Assembly: GCF_900156785.1 (NCBI RefSeq)
Contig: NZ_FTOP01000001.1
Span: 248,001 to 312,000 of the forward strand
Length of the DNA: 64,000 bases
Source: Belliella pelovolcani
Lineage (GTDB): Bacteria > Bacteroidota > Bacteroidia > Cytophagales > Cyclobacteriaceae
Direction: 5' to 3'
Shown here: positions 17,749 to 26,222 of the stretch, in pieces
How positions within the stretch are numbered: position 1 is the stretch's first letter
How the letters are laid out: the number at the start of each line of letters is the position of its first letter
Position numbers and translations under genes: made by a program
Notes under the pieces: generated by a model
Databases searched by the model: none
Told to the model about the DNA's origin: nothing
The model's input: only the letters and a program-made list of their open reading frames with translations

Positions 17749-18607
17749 GATCATATTCCCTGCTATCATTTGCCTCTTGCTTAGTTCTTGTGATTTCTTC
17801 AAGTTCAAGTCAAGTGCTGAAGATGAAGATGATGAAGTCGTAGCTTCTGTAGGCAATCAAATGCTGAAAAAATCAGACTTGAACTTCCTCTCTGCTCAAA
17901 ATAATTCGGAGCAAGATAGTATTAGCATCACCAATCGCTACATTCAAAGCTGGGTTAGAAAACAATTGATGATCAAAGAGGCTGGAAAAACAATGAGCTT
18001 TGATGAGGCAGAGCTTAATAGGAAATTACTCGATTATCGATATGCACTGATGGTCTATGAATTCGAAAAGGCCTATGTGGAAGCCAATACCGACAGAAAT
18101 ATTAGTGACGTTGAAATTCAGGAATATTACGATCAGAATAAGGAAAACTTCAGCTTGAAAGAAATCATTGTGAGAACAAACTTTTTCAAACTGGAAAAAT
18201 CGAGCAATCAAAATAGAGGGTTGGAAAGACTACTCAATTCAAACAAAACAGGTAGTGATTCGGATATCCGACAGATAGCGCTCAACCATGCTTCCAATTA
18301 TTTCCTAGAAGATTCGACATGGGTCAGATTTGAAGACATCATCATCAACACGCCCATTGCAAGCAACAACAATAAAGTCCAGCTCCTAAGAAATAATAAA
18401 TTGATCAAAGCAGATGATGATGCTTACACCTATTATTTCAAAATATTGGAATATAAATTGCAGGATCAAACTCCTCCACTAGACTTTGTTAAAGAGGAAA
18501 TTTCTAAAATACTCCTCAACAAAAAGAAAATTGCTTTGGTGGAACAATTACAAAAAGACATTTACAATAGAGCACTAGAAAATAATGAGTTTAAAATATA
18601 TGAGTAA
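17732..18607 (+). CDS. SurA-N-like exported chaperone lipoprotein, no parvulin domain
   Basis: The only start that keeps the signal peptide is TTG at 17732, which overlaps the upstream gene by 17 nt; the next in-frame ATG is past the lipobox. Residues 1-20 are a lipoprotein signal (ICLLLSSC). The mature part begins with the SurA-N signature VVASVGNQMLKKSDLNFL and continues with long helices (WVRKQLMIKEAGKTMSFDEAEL, SDVEIQEYYDQNKENFSLKEI). No PpiC signature (GxLG, GYHIIxL) is present, so this looks like a chaperone-only relative of its two neighbours. The substrate is unknown. Confidence 0.8.
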   Translation: MSPISKIIFPAIICLLLSSCDFFKFKSSAEDEDDEVVASVGNQMLKKSDLNFLSAQNNSEQDSISITNRYIQSWVRKQLMIKEAGKTMSFDEAELNRKLLDYRYALMVYEFEKAYVEANTDRNISDVEIQEYYDQNKENFSLKEIIVRTNFFKLEKSSNQNRGLERLLNSNKTGSDSDIRQIALNHASNYFLEDSTWVRFEDIIINTPIASNNNKVQLLRNNKLIKADDDAYTYYFKILEYKLQDQTPPLDFVKEEISKILLNKKKIALVEQLQKDIYNRALENNEFKIYE

Positions 18608-19979
18608 ATTCAAAGTACTTCTCGCATTCTCTTGCATGATGATGACAGCAAGTCTTCTATTTGCACAAGAAGAAGAAAAGAAAACCACACCAGCCACGGG
18701 ACAGGTTCTAGATAGGATTGTTGCTAAGGTGAATAACTATATCCTTCTAGAGTCTGACGTACAAAAAACTTATCTAGAAGCAATCGCTAGCTCACAGCAA
18801 GGATTTGAAGCGCCTACTAGATGCGATATCTTTGAGTCTATGCTTATCAACAAATTAATGGTGGCAAAAGCGGAGATAGATTCAGTCGTCGTAAGCGATG
18901 CAGAAGTGATGATTCAAGCAGATCAAAGGTTCAACATGATGATGGCTCAGCTTGGAGGTGATGAAAATACACTTGTAGAAGTATATGGAAAAACCAGTGA
19001 ACAGTTGAAATCAGAAATCACTGATGCACTTCGTGAACAGATGATTGTACAGCGTATGCAAGGCAAAATCACGGAAGGCTTGACCGTTTCTCCAGCAGAA
19101 GTCAGAAGGTTCTTCAATTCAATTCCCAAAGATTCTCTTCCTTTCTTCTCAGCAGAAGTGACGGTAGGGCAAATTGTGAGAAAACCTGAAGTAAATGAAA
19201 AAGCAAAAACAGAAGTAGCCAACTTTCTGTCTGGCTTAAAGCAACAGCTCATGGATGGTACTTCGGATTTTGCTACATTGGCAAGACAGTATTCACAAGA
19301 TCCAGGATCAGCGATCCAAGGTGGTGAATTAGGTTTTTTTAGAAGAGGTGAACTTGCTCCTGAATATGAAGCGACTTCTTTGGCCCTAAAACCTGGAGAA
19401 ATATCAGACCCAGTAGAAACAATGTTTGGCTTCCACATGATTCAGCTTCTTGAAAGAAGGGGTAATACATTCAATACCCGTCACATCTTGATCAAACCAG
19501 AGCCTAGCGAAGATGATATCAAGAGAACTGAACGCTACTTGGACAGCTTGAGAAATGTCATTTTGGATGGGAAGATTGAGTTTGCAAAAGCTGCTAAAGA
19601 ATATTCTGAAGACAGAGAAACTTCTGATAATGGTGGGTTCTTTGCTGATCCAGGATCGGGGTCAAACAGACTAACTTTAAGAACACTTGATGATCCGGTT
19701 CTGTATTTCACGCTTGATTCTATGAAAATTGGCAGCATCACGCCTCCGATGAGGTTTGAAGATCCTAGAGAGGGAACAAAGGTCAGAGTATTGTTCTATA
19801 AGGAAAGATTCCCTGCACATAGAGCAAACTTAAACGATGACTATGAAAAGCTTAAAGCTGCCACCAGAAGAAAGAAAGAAGACGAACTCCTTGGCAAATG
19901 GTTTGTCACAGCCAAAGAAGATGTCTACATCGACATTGATCCAGCATATGATAGGTGCAATGTACTTCAGGATAAATAA
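18600..19979 (+). CDS. SurA-like periplasmic peptidylprolyl isomerase
   Basis: I chose ATG 18600 (8-nt overlap with the upstream gene) because it starts a standard signal peptide cut after LLFAQ; an in-frame ATG five codons earlier is possible. The 459-residue protein has the SurA layout: an N-terminal helical chaperone domain (DRIVAKVNNYILLESDVQ, TRCDIFESMLINKLMVAKA), a parvulin domain at ~170-275 (GQIVRKPEVN, GGELGFFRRGEL, FGFHMIQLLERR) and a second at ~280-385 (NTRHILIKPEP, DNGGFFADP). It is probably the main outer-membrane-protein chaperone of the locus. A strong hairpin follows the stop. Confidence 0.92.
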   Translation: MSKFKVLLAFSCMMMTASLLFAQEEEKKTTPATGQVLDRIVAKVNNYILLESDVQKTYLEAIASSQQGFEAPTRCDIFESMLINKLMVAKAEIDSVVVSDAEVMIQADQRFNMMMAQLGGDENTLVEVYGKTSEQLKSEITDALREQMIVQRMQGKITEGLTVSPAEVRRFFNSIPKDSLPFFSAEVTVGQIVRKPEVNEKAKTEVANFLSGLKQQLMDGTSDFATLARQYSQDPGSAIQGGELGFFRRGELAPEYEATSLALKPGEISDPVETMFGFHMIQLLERRGNTFNTRHILIKPEPSEDDIKRTERYLDSLRNVILDGKIEFAKAAKEYSEDRETSDNGGFFADPGSGSNRLTLRTLDDPVLYFTLDSMKIGSITPPMRFEDPREGTKVRVLFYKERFPAHRANLNDDYEKLKAATRRKKEDELLGKWFVTAKEDVYIDIDPAYDRCNVLQDK

Positions 19980-19996
19980 AGCCTAAAGAAGGAAAT

Positions 19997-20040
19997 CGAA
20001 AGCCCCATGAAATTGAATTTCATGGGGCTTTCGTATTTTA
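19997..20040 (+). terminator. Terminator after the surA-like gene
   Basis: A 17-bp perfect stem (19997-20013 with 20017-20033, core AGCCCCATGAAAT) with a 3-nt loop is followed by TATTTTA. It lies 18 nt after the stop codon. It may also serve the DUF4834 gene coming from the other side. Confidence 0.85.
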
Positions 20041-20085
20041 AAATTGATGATTAGAATTTACAGAATGTATTTGAAACAATCAATT

Positions 20086-20340
20086 TCAATCTTTGATCTC
20101 TTCATAATCCACATATTCACCACTTTTACCTAGGTCTTTGGATTTGCGTTTATGTTTTTCAGGAATATGATCAACCCTGATTTCTCCATTTGGATTTGTC
20201 TGATGATACTGCTGACGTTGTTGCTCTTTTGCTGCTTCATTTACCTGCTGTACAAATTTCGCGAGCTTCGTCCGCAAGAAGTACCTCACCAACTGACCCA
20301 ACAACCAACCAATTCCTAAAATGATGATAATATATTTCAC
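20086..20340 (-). CDS. DUF4834 family small membrane protein
   Basis: The 84-residue product has one N-terminal hydrophobic helix (YIIIILGIGWLLGQLV) followed by a charged, glutamine-rich region (AAKEQQRQQYHQ) and a C-terminus GEYVDYEEIKD, which matches the Bacteroidota DUF4834 family of unknown function. It lies 62 nt downstream of carB on the same strand. Between the two is a weak hairpin (GTAGTCGG / CCGGCTAC on the minus strand, around 20361-20388) that may partly end carB transcription. Confidence 0.8.
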   Translation of the reverse strand: MKYIIIILGIGWLLGQLVRYFLRTKLAKFVQQVNEAAKEQQRQQYHQTNPNGEIRVDHIPEKHKRKSKDLGKSGEYVDYEEIKD

Positions 20341-20402
20341 GCAACAAATCTATTTGTAAAGTAGCCGGCAATTGCGTCACCGACTACCTTAAATCCAAAC
20401 TT

Positions 20403-23222
20403 TTATCTACTCAAGTAAAGGTTTCTCTCTGAATAAATCTTTAAGAAATAATCATCCATCAAATCTTCAATAAAATAGATGGCCTCTCCTGTGGATTTCA
20501 TTTCAGGACCCAATTCCTTATTTACATTCGGGAACTTGTGGAAAGAGAATACTGGAACCTTGATAGCATAACCATTTTTTGTCGGATTGAATTCAAAGTC
20601 AGTGACCTTTTTCTCACCCAACATCACTTTAGTGGCATAATTCACATAAGGCTCCTGATAAGCTTTACAAATGAATGGTACGGTTCTAGAAGCTCTAGGG
20701 TTAGCTTCAATGATGTACACCTTGTCGTTTTTGATCGCAAACTGAATATTAATCAGACCTTTGGTTTTCAAAGCCAGTGCGATCTTTTTGGTATAAGTCT
20801 CAATCTGCCTGATCACCAAATCTCCCAAATTGTATGGAGGAAGTACTGCATAAGAATCTCCCGAATGAATCCCAGCTGGTTCTATGTGCTGCATAATACC
20901 GATGATATAGACATTTTCTCCATCGCAGATTGCATCCGCCTCCGCTTCGATTGCTCCCTCTAGGAAGTGATCAAGCAAAATTTCATTATTTGGAATATCG
21001 CGAAGCACATTTACTACATGCTCTTCCAGTTCTTTCTCGTTGATGACAATCTTCATACCTTGACCACCCAGCACATAAGAAGGTCTCACCAAAAGAGGGA
21101 AGCCTATTCTCTTACATAGCTCAAGCGCTTCATCTGTGTTATGGATTGTACCAAACTCAGGATAAGGCACATCGTTTTCTTGGAGTAAAGTAGAAAACCT
21201 ACCTCTGTCCTCTGCCAAATCTAAAGCTTCAAAACTTGTCCCAATGATCTTGATTCCGTACTTATCTAATTTTTCAGCAAGCTTCAGCGCCGTCTGACCA
21301 CCTAGCTGAACGATGACACCTTCTGGCTTTTCTTGAAGGATGATTTCATAGATATGCTCCCAAAACACCGGCTCGAAGTATAATTTATCAGAAATATCAA
21401 AATCTGTGGAGACCGTCTCAGGGTTACAATTAATCATGATGGTTTCATAGCCACATTCCTTAGCAGCAAGTACCCCATGCACACAAGAGTAGTCAAACTC
21501 TATCCCTTGTCCTACTCTGTTTGGTCCCGAACCTAGGACTACCACCTTCTTTTTGTTGGTAGCAATTGATTCATTTTCTTCACCAAATGTTGAGTAATAG
21601 TAAGGTGTCTGCGCTTCAAATTCAGCTGCACAAGTATCTACAAGCTTATAAACTCGCTTGATACCCATCTCTTGGTATCTTTTATCAAAAACCTCACTTT
21701 CCAAGCATCCTAACAAATGCGCGAGCTGCCGATCTGCATATCCTTTTCTTTTGGCCAACTCCATCAAGTCTCTTGGAATGGAGTTCAGATCATGCTTTTC
21801 AATTTCTTTCTCAAGCTGAATCAATTCCTCAATCTGCTTCAAAAACCACTTGTCGATTTTAGTAAGGTCTTGAATAGTTCTAAAGGAAATTCCTAACTTG
21901 AATGCGTCATATACATGGAAAAGTCTATTCCAGCTGGGGTTAGCCAGGCTATAGAGAATCTCCTCTTGATTTTTTAGCTCCTTACCATCAGCTCCTAAGC
22001 CATTACGCTTGATTTCTAGGGATTGACAGGCTTTTTGCAATGCCTCTTGGAAATTTCTACCGATCCCCATCACCTCACCTACAGCTTTCATAGAAAGTCC
22101 CAGTCTTCTGTCTGAGCCTTTAAATTTATCAAAATTCCATCTTGGGATTTTGACAATTACATAGTCAATGGTTGGTTCAAAAAATGCTGAAGTGGTACCA
22201 GTAATAGAATTAGAGAGCTCATCCAAATTATACCCTATCGCTAACTTGGCAGCTACTTTGGCAATTGGGTACCCTGTTGCTTTGGAAGCAAGAGCCGAAG
22301 ACCTAGATACCCTTGGATTTATTTCAATTCCTACAATATCCTTATTATCTGGGCTGACTGCAAACTGCACATTACATCCCCCAGCGAAATTCCCTATGCT
22401 ATTCATCATTGTGATCGCATAGTTTCTCATTCTTTGATAAACTGTATCTGGAAGGGTCATCGCTGGAGCTACCGTGATAGAATCTCCTGTATGTACACCC
22501 ATTGGGTCAAAATTTTCGATGGAACAGATTACAATCATGTTCCCAATATTATCACGCATGACTTCCAGCTCGTATTCTTTCCAACCAAGAATACTCTGCT
22601 CTATCAAAACTTCATGTACAGGAGAAGCTTCAAGTCCTGCCATCAAAAGCTTCTCGAAATCTTCTGCCTTCTCCACAAATGCACCACCTGCTCCACCAAG
22701 CGTATAAGATGCTCTGATGATCAATGGGAAGCCGATTTCCTGGGCTATTTCTTTACCTTGTAAAAATGAGGTTGCTGTATCTCCTTTACAAACACCCACA
22801 CCAATTTTTTCCATCAAGGCTTTGAATTTTTCCCTGTTTTCAGCGGTCTCAATGGCATCGATATCTACACCGATCATTCTGACACCAAACTTCTTCCAAA
22901 TACCAGCTACATCACAGTCAATTGCCAAATTGAGCGCAGTTTGACCTCCCATAGTAGGAAGTACACAGTCAATTGTTGGATGTTCTTTGAGGATTTGAAC
23001 GATAGATTTTTTCTCGAGGGGGAGCAAATACACATTATCTGCTGTCACTGGATCCGTCATGATAGTGGCCGGATTGGAATTGATCAAAGTGACTGTGATT
23101 CCTTCTTCCCTAAGCGATCTGGCTGCTTGAGAACCTGAATAGTCAAATTCACAAGCTTGTCCGATGACGATGGGACCTGAACCGATGATGAGAACGTGTT
23201 TAATGCTGCTGTCCTTAGGCAT
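20403..23222 (-). CDS. carB: Carbamoyl-phosphate synthase large subunit without allosteric domain
   Basis: CarB makes carbamoyl phosphate for pyrimidine and arginine synthesis from bicarbonate, ATP and ammonia passed from CarA. Two homologous ATP-grasp halves are clear: HVLIIGSGPIVIGQACEFDYS at the start and VLGSGPNRVGQGIEFDYS at about 565, with PRVSRSSALASKATGYPIA and PRASRTVPFICKAY as the two conserved metal-site stretches. The protein is 939 residues and stops just after the second synthase half (KSTGEAIYFIEDL). The ~130-residue C-terminal methylglyoxal-synthase-like regulatory domain found in the ~1,070-residue E. coli enzyme is absent. No carA is adjacent. Confidence 0.96.
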   Translation of the reverse strand: MPKDSSIKHVLIIGSGPIVIGQACEFDYSGSQAARSLREEGITVTLINSNPATIMTDPVTADNVYLLPLEKKSIVQILKEHPTIDCVLPTMGGQTALNLAIDCDVAGIWKKFGVRMIGVDIDAIETAENREKFKALMEKIGVGVCKGDTATSFLQGKEIAQEIGFPLIIRASYTLGGAGGAFVEKAEDFEKLLMAGLEASPVHEVLIEQSILGWKEYELEVMRDNIGNMIVICSIENFDPMGVHTGDSITVAPAMTLPDTVYQRMRNYAITMMNSIGNFAGGCNVQFAVSPDNKDIVGIEINPRVSRSSALASKATGYPIAKVAAKLAIGYNLDELSNSITGTTSAFFEPTIDYVIVKIPRWNFDKFKGSDRRLGLSMKAVGEVMGIGRNFQEALQKACQSLEIKRNGLGADGKELKNQEEILYSLANPSWNRLFHVYDAFKLGISFRTIQDLTKIDKWFLKQIEELIQLEKEIEKHDLNSIPRDLMELAKRKGYADRQLAHLLGCLESEVFDKRYQEMGIKRVYKLVDTCAAEFEAQTPYYYSTFGEENESIATNKKKVVVLGSGPNRVGQGIEFDYSCVHGVLAAKECGYETIMINCNPETVSTDFDISDKLYFEPVFWEHIYEIILQEKPEGVIVQLGGQTALKLAEKLDKYGIKIIGTSFEALDLAEDRGRFSTLLQENDVPYPEFGTIHNTDEALELCKRIGFPLLVRPSYVLGGQGMKIVINEKELEEHVVNVLRDIPNNEILLDHFLEGAIEAEADAICDGENVYIIGIMQHIEPAGIHSGDSYAVLPPYNLGDLVIRQIETYTKKIALALKTKGLINIQFAIKNDKVYIIEANPRASRTVPFICKAYQEPYVNYATKVMLGEKKVTDFEFNPTKNGYAIKVPVFSFHKFPNVNKELGPEMKSTGEAIYFIEDLMDDYFLKIYSERNLYLSR

Positions 23223-23269
23223 TACAAGTGAGGGTTTAAGAGGATTAAATACTTATGGCTAAATTGGTG

Positions 23270-23277
23270 CAAATTTA
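23270..23277 (-). promoter_or_regulatory. -7 box upstream of carB
   Basis: On the minus strand TAAATTTG (perfect TANNTTTG) lies 47 nt upstream of the carB ATG. No convincing -33 TTTG is at the right spacing. Confidence 0.4.
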
Positions 23278-23341
23278 GACAAATTATTTAAAGTAGCCCG
23301 ATGATATCAGAAATGCTTGGGAATAAACAGTAATAAAATAA

Positions 23342-23827
23342 TCAACCTTTCCAACGAAAACTCTTATCATCTATAGCGCGCATGGTACAAAGCACACCAT
23401 CCAAGTGATCATATTCGTGTTGAACCAATTCAGAAATGGCACCATTGACATCCCAGGATTGCTTTTCCCAGTTTTCATCTAAGTATTCCAAAGTAAGCGA
23501 TTGATGTCTTTTGACTTTAACTAATAGATTTGGGAAACTCATGCAATCATCCCATAATTCAAACATTTCTTTACTCTGATTTTTTAAAAATGGATTGATG
23601 ATGATATAAGGCCTATCGAGATTCAAGTAAAACAAACGCTTCATGATACCAAGCTGAGGTGCCGCGATTCCCCTACCAAAACCATACACCTTACGAATAT
23701 CCTCCATAGCTTCATGCATATCCTTTACCCAATCCTTAACAAGATGAAGCTCCTCCTTCAGTACTGGTTCACAAACTTGATACAATCTTGGATCTCCAAG
23801 CTTCACAATATCATCTATTGTCTTCAT
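23342..23827 (-). CDS. def: Divergent peptide deformylase
   Basis: Peptide deformylase removes the N-formyl group from nascent proteins with a metal held by one Cys and two His. The 161-residue protein keeps motif 1 (GIAAPQLG, residues 53-60) and motif 3 (QHEYDH; His137, Glu138, His141). Motif 2, normally EGCLS, reads DDCMS (Cys95). The metal ligands are therefore all present, but the replacement of EG by DD and the lack of the usual C-terminal helix mark it as a divergent paralogue. It may act on a special substrate set or be a second deformylase; the housekeeping copy is not in this window. A 52-nt gap separates it from the exported-protein gene upstream. Confidence 0.85.
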   Translation of the reverse strand: MKTIDDIVKLGDPRLYQVCEPVLKEELHLVKDWVKDMHEAMEDIRKVYGFGRGIAAPQLGIMKRLFYLNLDRPYIIINPFLKNQSKEMFELWDDCMSFPNLLVKVKRHQSLTLEYLDENWEKQSWDVNGAISELVQHEYDHLDGVLCTMRAIDDKSFRWKG

Positions 23828-23879
23828 GCTTTGATTTTTGTTGAAGAACTAACTAACATTTATCTTTAATTTAATCTAA

Positions 23880-24767
23880 TTATCTAAAATCCATTATTTC
23901 CACATCTACTTTTATACTGGGCCTACCCATGACGGAATTCCATTCTCCCAAACTACTTTCTCTGGACAAATATTTCCCTAAAGGAAACTTGACTGGTAAA
24001 GTTACTATCCCTCGTACATTTTCACCATGAAAATCTACAAACTCTATTGTAACCCAAGATTTTTCGCTCAAAATTATGTTCTCACTTTTAAGTGATACAG
24101 AATGAACACCATTACCTTTTTCTGTCACTTCATAAATTTTTTCCGAAACCTTTTCGCCCGGTTTATCCTTAAGAATTGCATCTTCTTTATAAATATTAAC
24201 CCTGTAAGTTATATGTCCAATTTGATTACTTTGTATTGCAAAACTAACCTCATTCACTCTCATTTCTTTACCATCGGGATCAATCTCAATTCCCAACTCT
24301 CTTCCTAAATTTGCCCTTGCATCTGATTTCATTGGATTAAAAGCAAATGCAAATCGAGATTTTAAAGGCAAAATACCGAATGACTTCTGACCTTCAATAT
24401 AATCCTCATTTACAGTGAATTCATTCAAGTCTATCATGTTTTGTTTGATGGAGATTATAATAGGTTCTGAATCCGAAAATCCGAAAGCAGCAATAGGCGC
24501 TTTTATTTTTTCATAACCAATCCTTGAAATTTCGATTGTATCTGAATTTGTAGATTCTGATAATTCAATTGAAAAATAGCCTTGATGATCTGAGACAGTC
24601 CCAATAAATTTATTTTTGATTCCAATATTGGTATAAGGAATTGGCATTTGTGTGTCTCTATCGATGATCAATCCCGAAAGCTTCAAACTTTGTTGAGAGC
24701 TGGCATTGTTTGAAATGGAAACAATGAGAAATATTAAAAGTGTCAGCGAATTTGATACTAAGTTCAT
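23880..24767 (-). CDS. Exported protein with carboxypeptidase-regulatory-like domain
   Basis: The 295-residue product has a signal peptide (to about SNNASSQQ) followed by a CarboxypepD_reg-like beta-sandwich (LSGLIIDRDTQMPIPYTNIGIKNKFIGTVSDHQGYF abbreviated: LIIDRDTQMPIPYTNIGI, GTVSDHQGYFSI, DTIEISRIGYEKI). The remaining ~180 residues have no recognised domain but are beta-rich. Such domains occur at the N-terminus of TonB-dependent receptors and in many stand-alone Bacteroidota surface proteins. It lies upstream of def and is divergent from the first ECF sigma gene. No specific function can be assigned. Confidence 0.75.
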   Translation of the reverse strand: MNLVSNSLTLLIFLIVSISNNASSQQSLKLSGLIIDRDTQMPIPYTNIGIKNKFIGTVSDHQGYFSIELSESTNSDTIEISRIGYEKIKAPIAAFGFSDSEPIIISIKQNMIDLNEFTVNEDYIEGQKSFGILPLKSRFAFAFNPMKSDARANLGRELGIEIDPDGKEMRVNEVSFAIQSNQIGHITYRVNIYKEDAILKDKPGEKVSEKIYEVTEKGNGVHSVSLKSENIILSEKSWVTIEFVDFHGENVRGIVTLPVKFPLGKYLSRESSLGEWNSVMGRPSIKVDVEIMDFR

Positions 24768-24900
24768 ATTTCGCCAATATCGTGATTTTTAGAGACTCAC
24801 AAAGAATGGCAGTTTTTAAAATTGATAAATATAAAAAATATTAGCTTTTTTTAACTTTCATTCCAACCTTTTTTAAACAAGATGACTCTTTAATTTGAAT

Positions 24901-25437
24901 ATGGGAAAAATATACCTCACTGAAAAAGACTTGATCAATGCTTGTATATCGCAAGATAGCCAAGCACAATTCGAGCTTTTTGAAAGGTATAAGGTAGCGA
25001 TGTTCAATTTGGTGTATCGAATAAGCAACGATTATGATGAAGCCAATGATCTACTTCAAGAAGGTTTTATAGAAATCTTCAGACATATCAAAAACTTCCG
25101 TCAAGATTCCACTTTGGGCGCTTGGATCAAAACCATCATGGTGAGAAAGGCCTTGAAAGGCATCAGGACACAACAAATTTATGAAGATTTAAATGAAGCA
25201 ATAGTATCCGATGAACTCCTACTCGATCAGTGGATTGATGCTGAAATGCTCGATCAGGCTATTCGAAGTTTGCCTGAATCTAGCAGAGCGATTTTTGTAC
25301 TCTATGAAATAGAAGGCTACAGTCATGAAGAAATCTCAAAGCTCTTGAATATCCACAAGGGGACTTCAAAATCTCAACTGCATTACGCCAAGAAATTATT
25401 GCAAAAGAAACTCTCTAAAGACTATCTATCAAAATGA
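24901..25437 (+). CDS. ECF-type RNA polymerase sigma factor (first cassette)
   Basis: The 178-residue protein shows sigma-70 region 2 (FELFERYKVAMFNLVYRI, DEANDLLQEGFIEIFRHI, TLGAWIKTIMVRKAL) and region 4 (SLPESSRAIFVLYEIEGYSHEEIS, GTSKSQLHYAKKLLQKKL), with no region 3, which defines ECF sigma factors. The ATG at 24901 is preferred to an in-frame TTG two codons earlier. It overlaps the next gene by 4 nt. The upstream 60 nt holds a TTAACTTT and T-rich stretch that could be an ECF-type -35 element for autoregulation, a weak inference. Confidence 0.93.
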   Translation: MGKIYLTEKDLINACISQDSQAQFELFERYKVAMFNLVYRISNDYDEANDLLQEGFIEIFRHIKNFRQDSTLGAWIKTIMVRKALKGIRTQQIYEDLNEAIVSDELLLDQWIDAEMLDQAIRSLPESSRAIFVLYEIEGYSHEEISKLLNIHKGTSKSQLHYAKKLLQKKLSKDYLSK

Positions 25438-26162
25438 AAAATCCTGAAAACAGTAGGTGGAACAAGCGCTTACCAGAGCATCTTCCAGATGAAAGTCTTT
25501 GGGGCAAAATTTCATCAGAAAAATCGTTGGAGTCACAAATCAAAAATCTAAAAGGAAACCTACCTGTAAAACATCCAAAAGAAAATCTTTGGATGGGCAT
25601 TGAAAAAGGCTTGAAGAAAAGAAAAATCATTGCCCTTTGGAGTAGGATCGCTTCGACAGCAGCTATATTTCTGATTGGAATTTGGGGAATTATCTTACTT
25701 GATTTTTCGCCCTCTGAACCAGAAACACGCTATTTACAAACCAATATTTCGCAGGAATTAGAAATAGATATTTCAAATATCGAGCTCGTCTTCATCTCGG
25801 CAAATGAGGATAAGTCGGTAAAGGATATAATACCAGAATTAGAAAATTTATCTACTCAGGTGATTAAGACTGATTCACCTGTTGATATGAAAATCCAAAT
25901 TGACATCCCAGTAGAAGAAATATTCATAGCTGAGGTGATTAGTAATAAAGACTCCATTCATGAAATTTCAATAATTCCTTACGAAAGCAAAAAAACCATT
26001 GCAGTCAAGTGGGATAAACCAGATCGAAGAATCAAAATTGATGGGTTCAATGTGGAACTTTCTGAAAAGGAATTAGAAGCAATAAACGACTTAAACAATA
26101 GAAAGAAAGGCAGACTCAGACTTCAAATCAATGAACTGACAGCCCGACTTTATGAACAATAA
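25434..26162 (+). CDS. Putative single-pass anti-sigma protein with duplicated N-terminal motif
   Basis: I recognise no database family with certainty. The 242-residue protein overlaps the sigma gene by ATGA, has a basic cytosolic N-terminus (1-65), one transmembrane helix (IALWSRIASTAAIFLIGIWG, ~66-88) and a ~150-residue outer part. That topology and position are those of an anti-sigma factor. The N-terminus carries two copies of one motif exactly 30 residues apart: LPEHLPDESLWGKI (13-26) and LPVKHPKENLWMGI (43-56), i.e. LPxxxPxExLWxxI. This probably contacts the sigma factor. The C-terminus is helical and charged. Confidence 0.7.
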   Translation: MKNPENSRWNKRLPEHLPDESLWGKISSEKSLESQIKNLKGNLPVKHPKENLWMGIEKGLKKRKIIALWSRIASTAAIFLIGIWGIILLDFSPSEPETRYLQTNISQELEIDISNIELVFISANEDKSVKDIIPELENLSTQVIKTDSPVDMKIQIDIPVEEIFIAEVISNKDSIHEISIIPYESKKTIAVKWDKPDRRIKIDGFNVELSEKELEAINDLNNRKKGRLRLQINELTARLYEQ

Positions 26163-26222
26163 AATCAGCTGAATACCTAAAATCCTGTGCACAGGGATTA
26201 TTCAACCAAAACACACAAACCA

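Noticed and set aside
18947-19438. A 163-codon frame antisense to the surA-like gene
   Set aside because: The plus-strand frame has clear SurA/parvulin motifs across the same stretch; the antisense peptide is a Ser/Pro/Cys-rich shadow with no domain.
24841-24870. ECF-type -35 element (TTAACTTT) before the first sigma gene
   Set aside because: One short, AT-rich match with no convincing -10 partner; the second cassette does not have it, so autoregulation is not supported.
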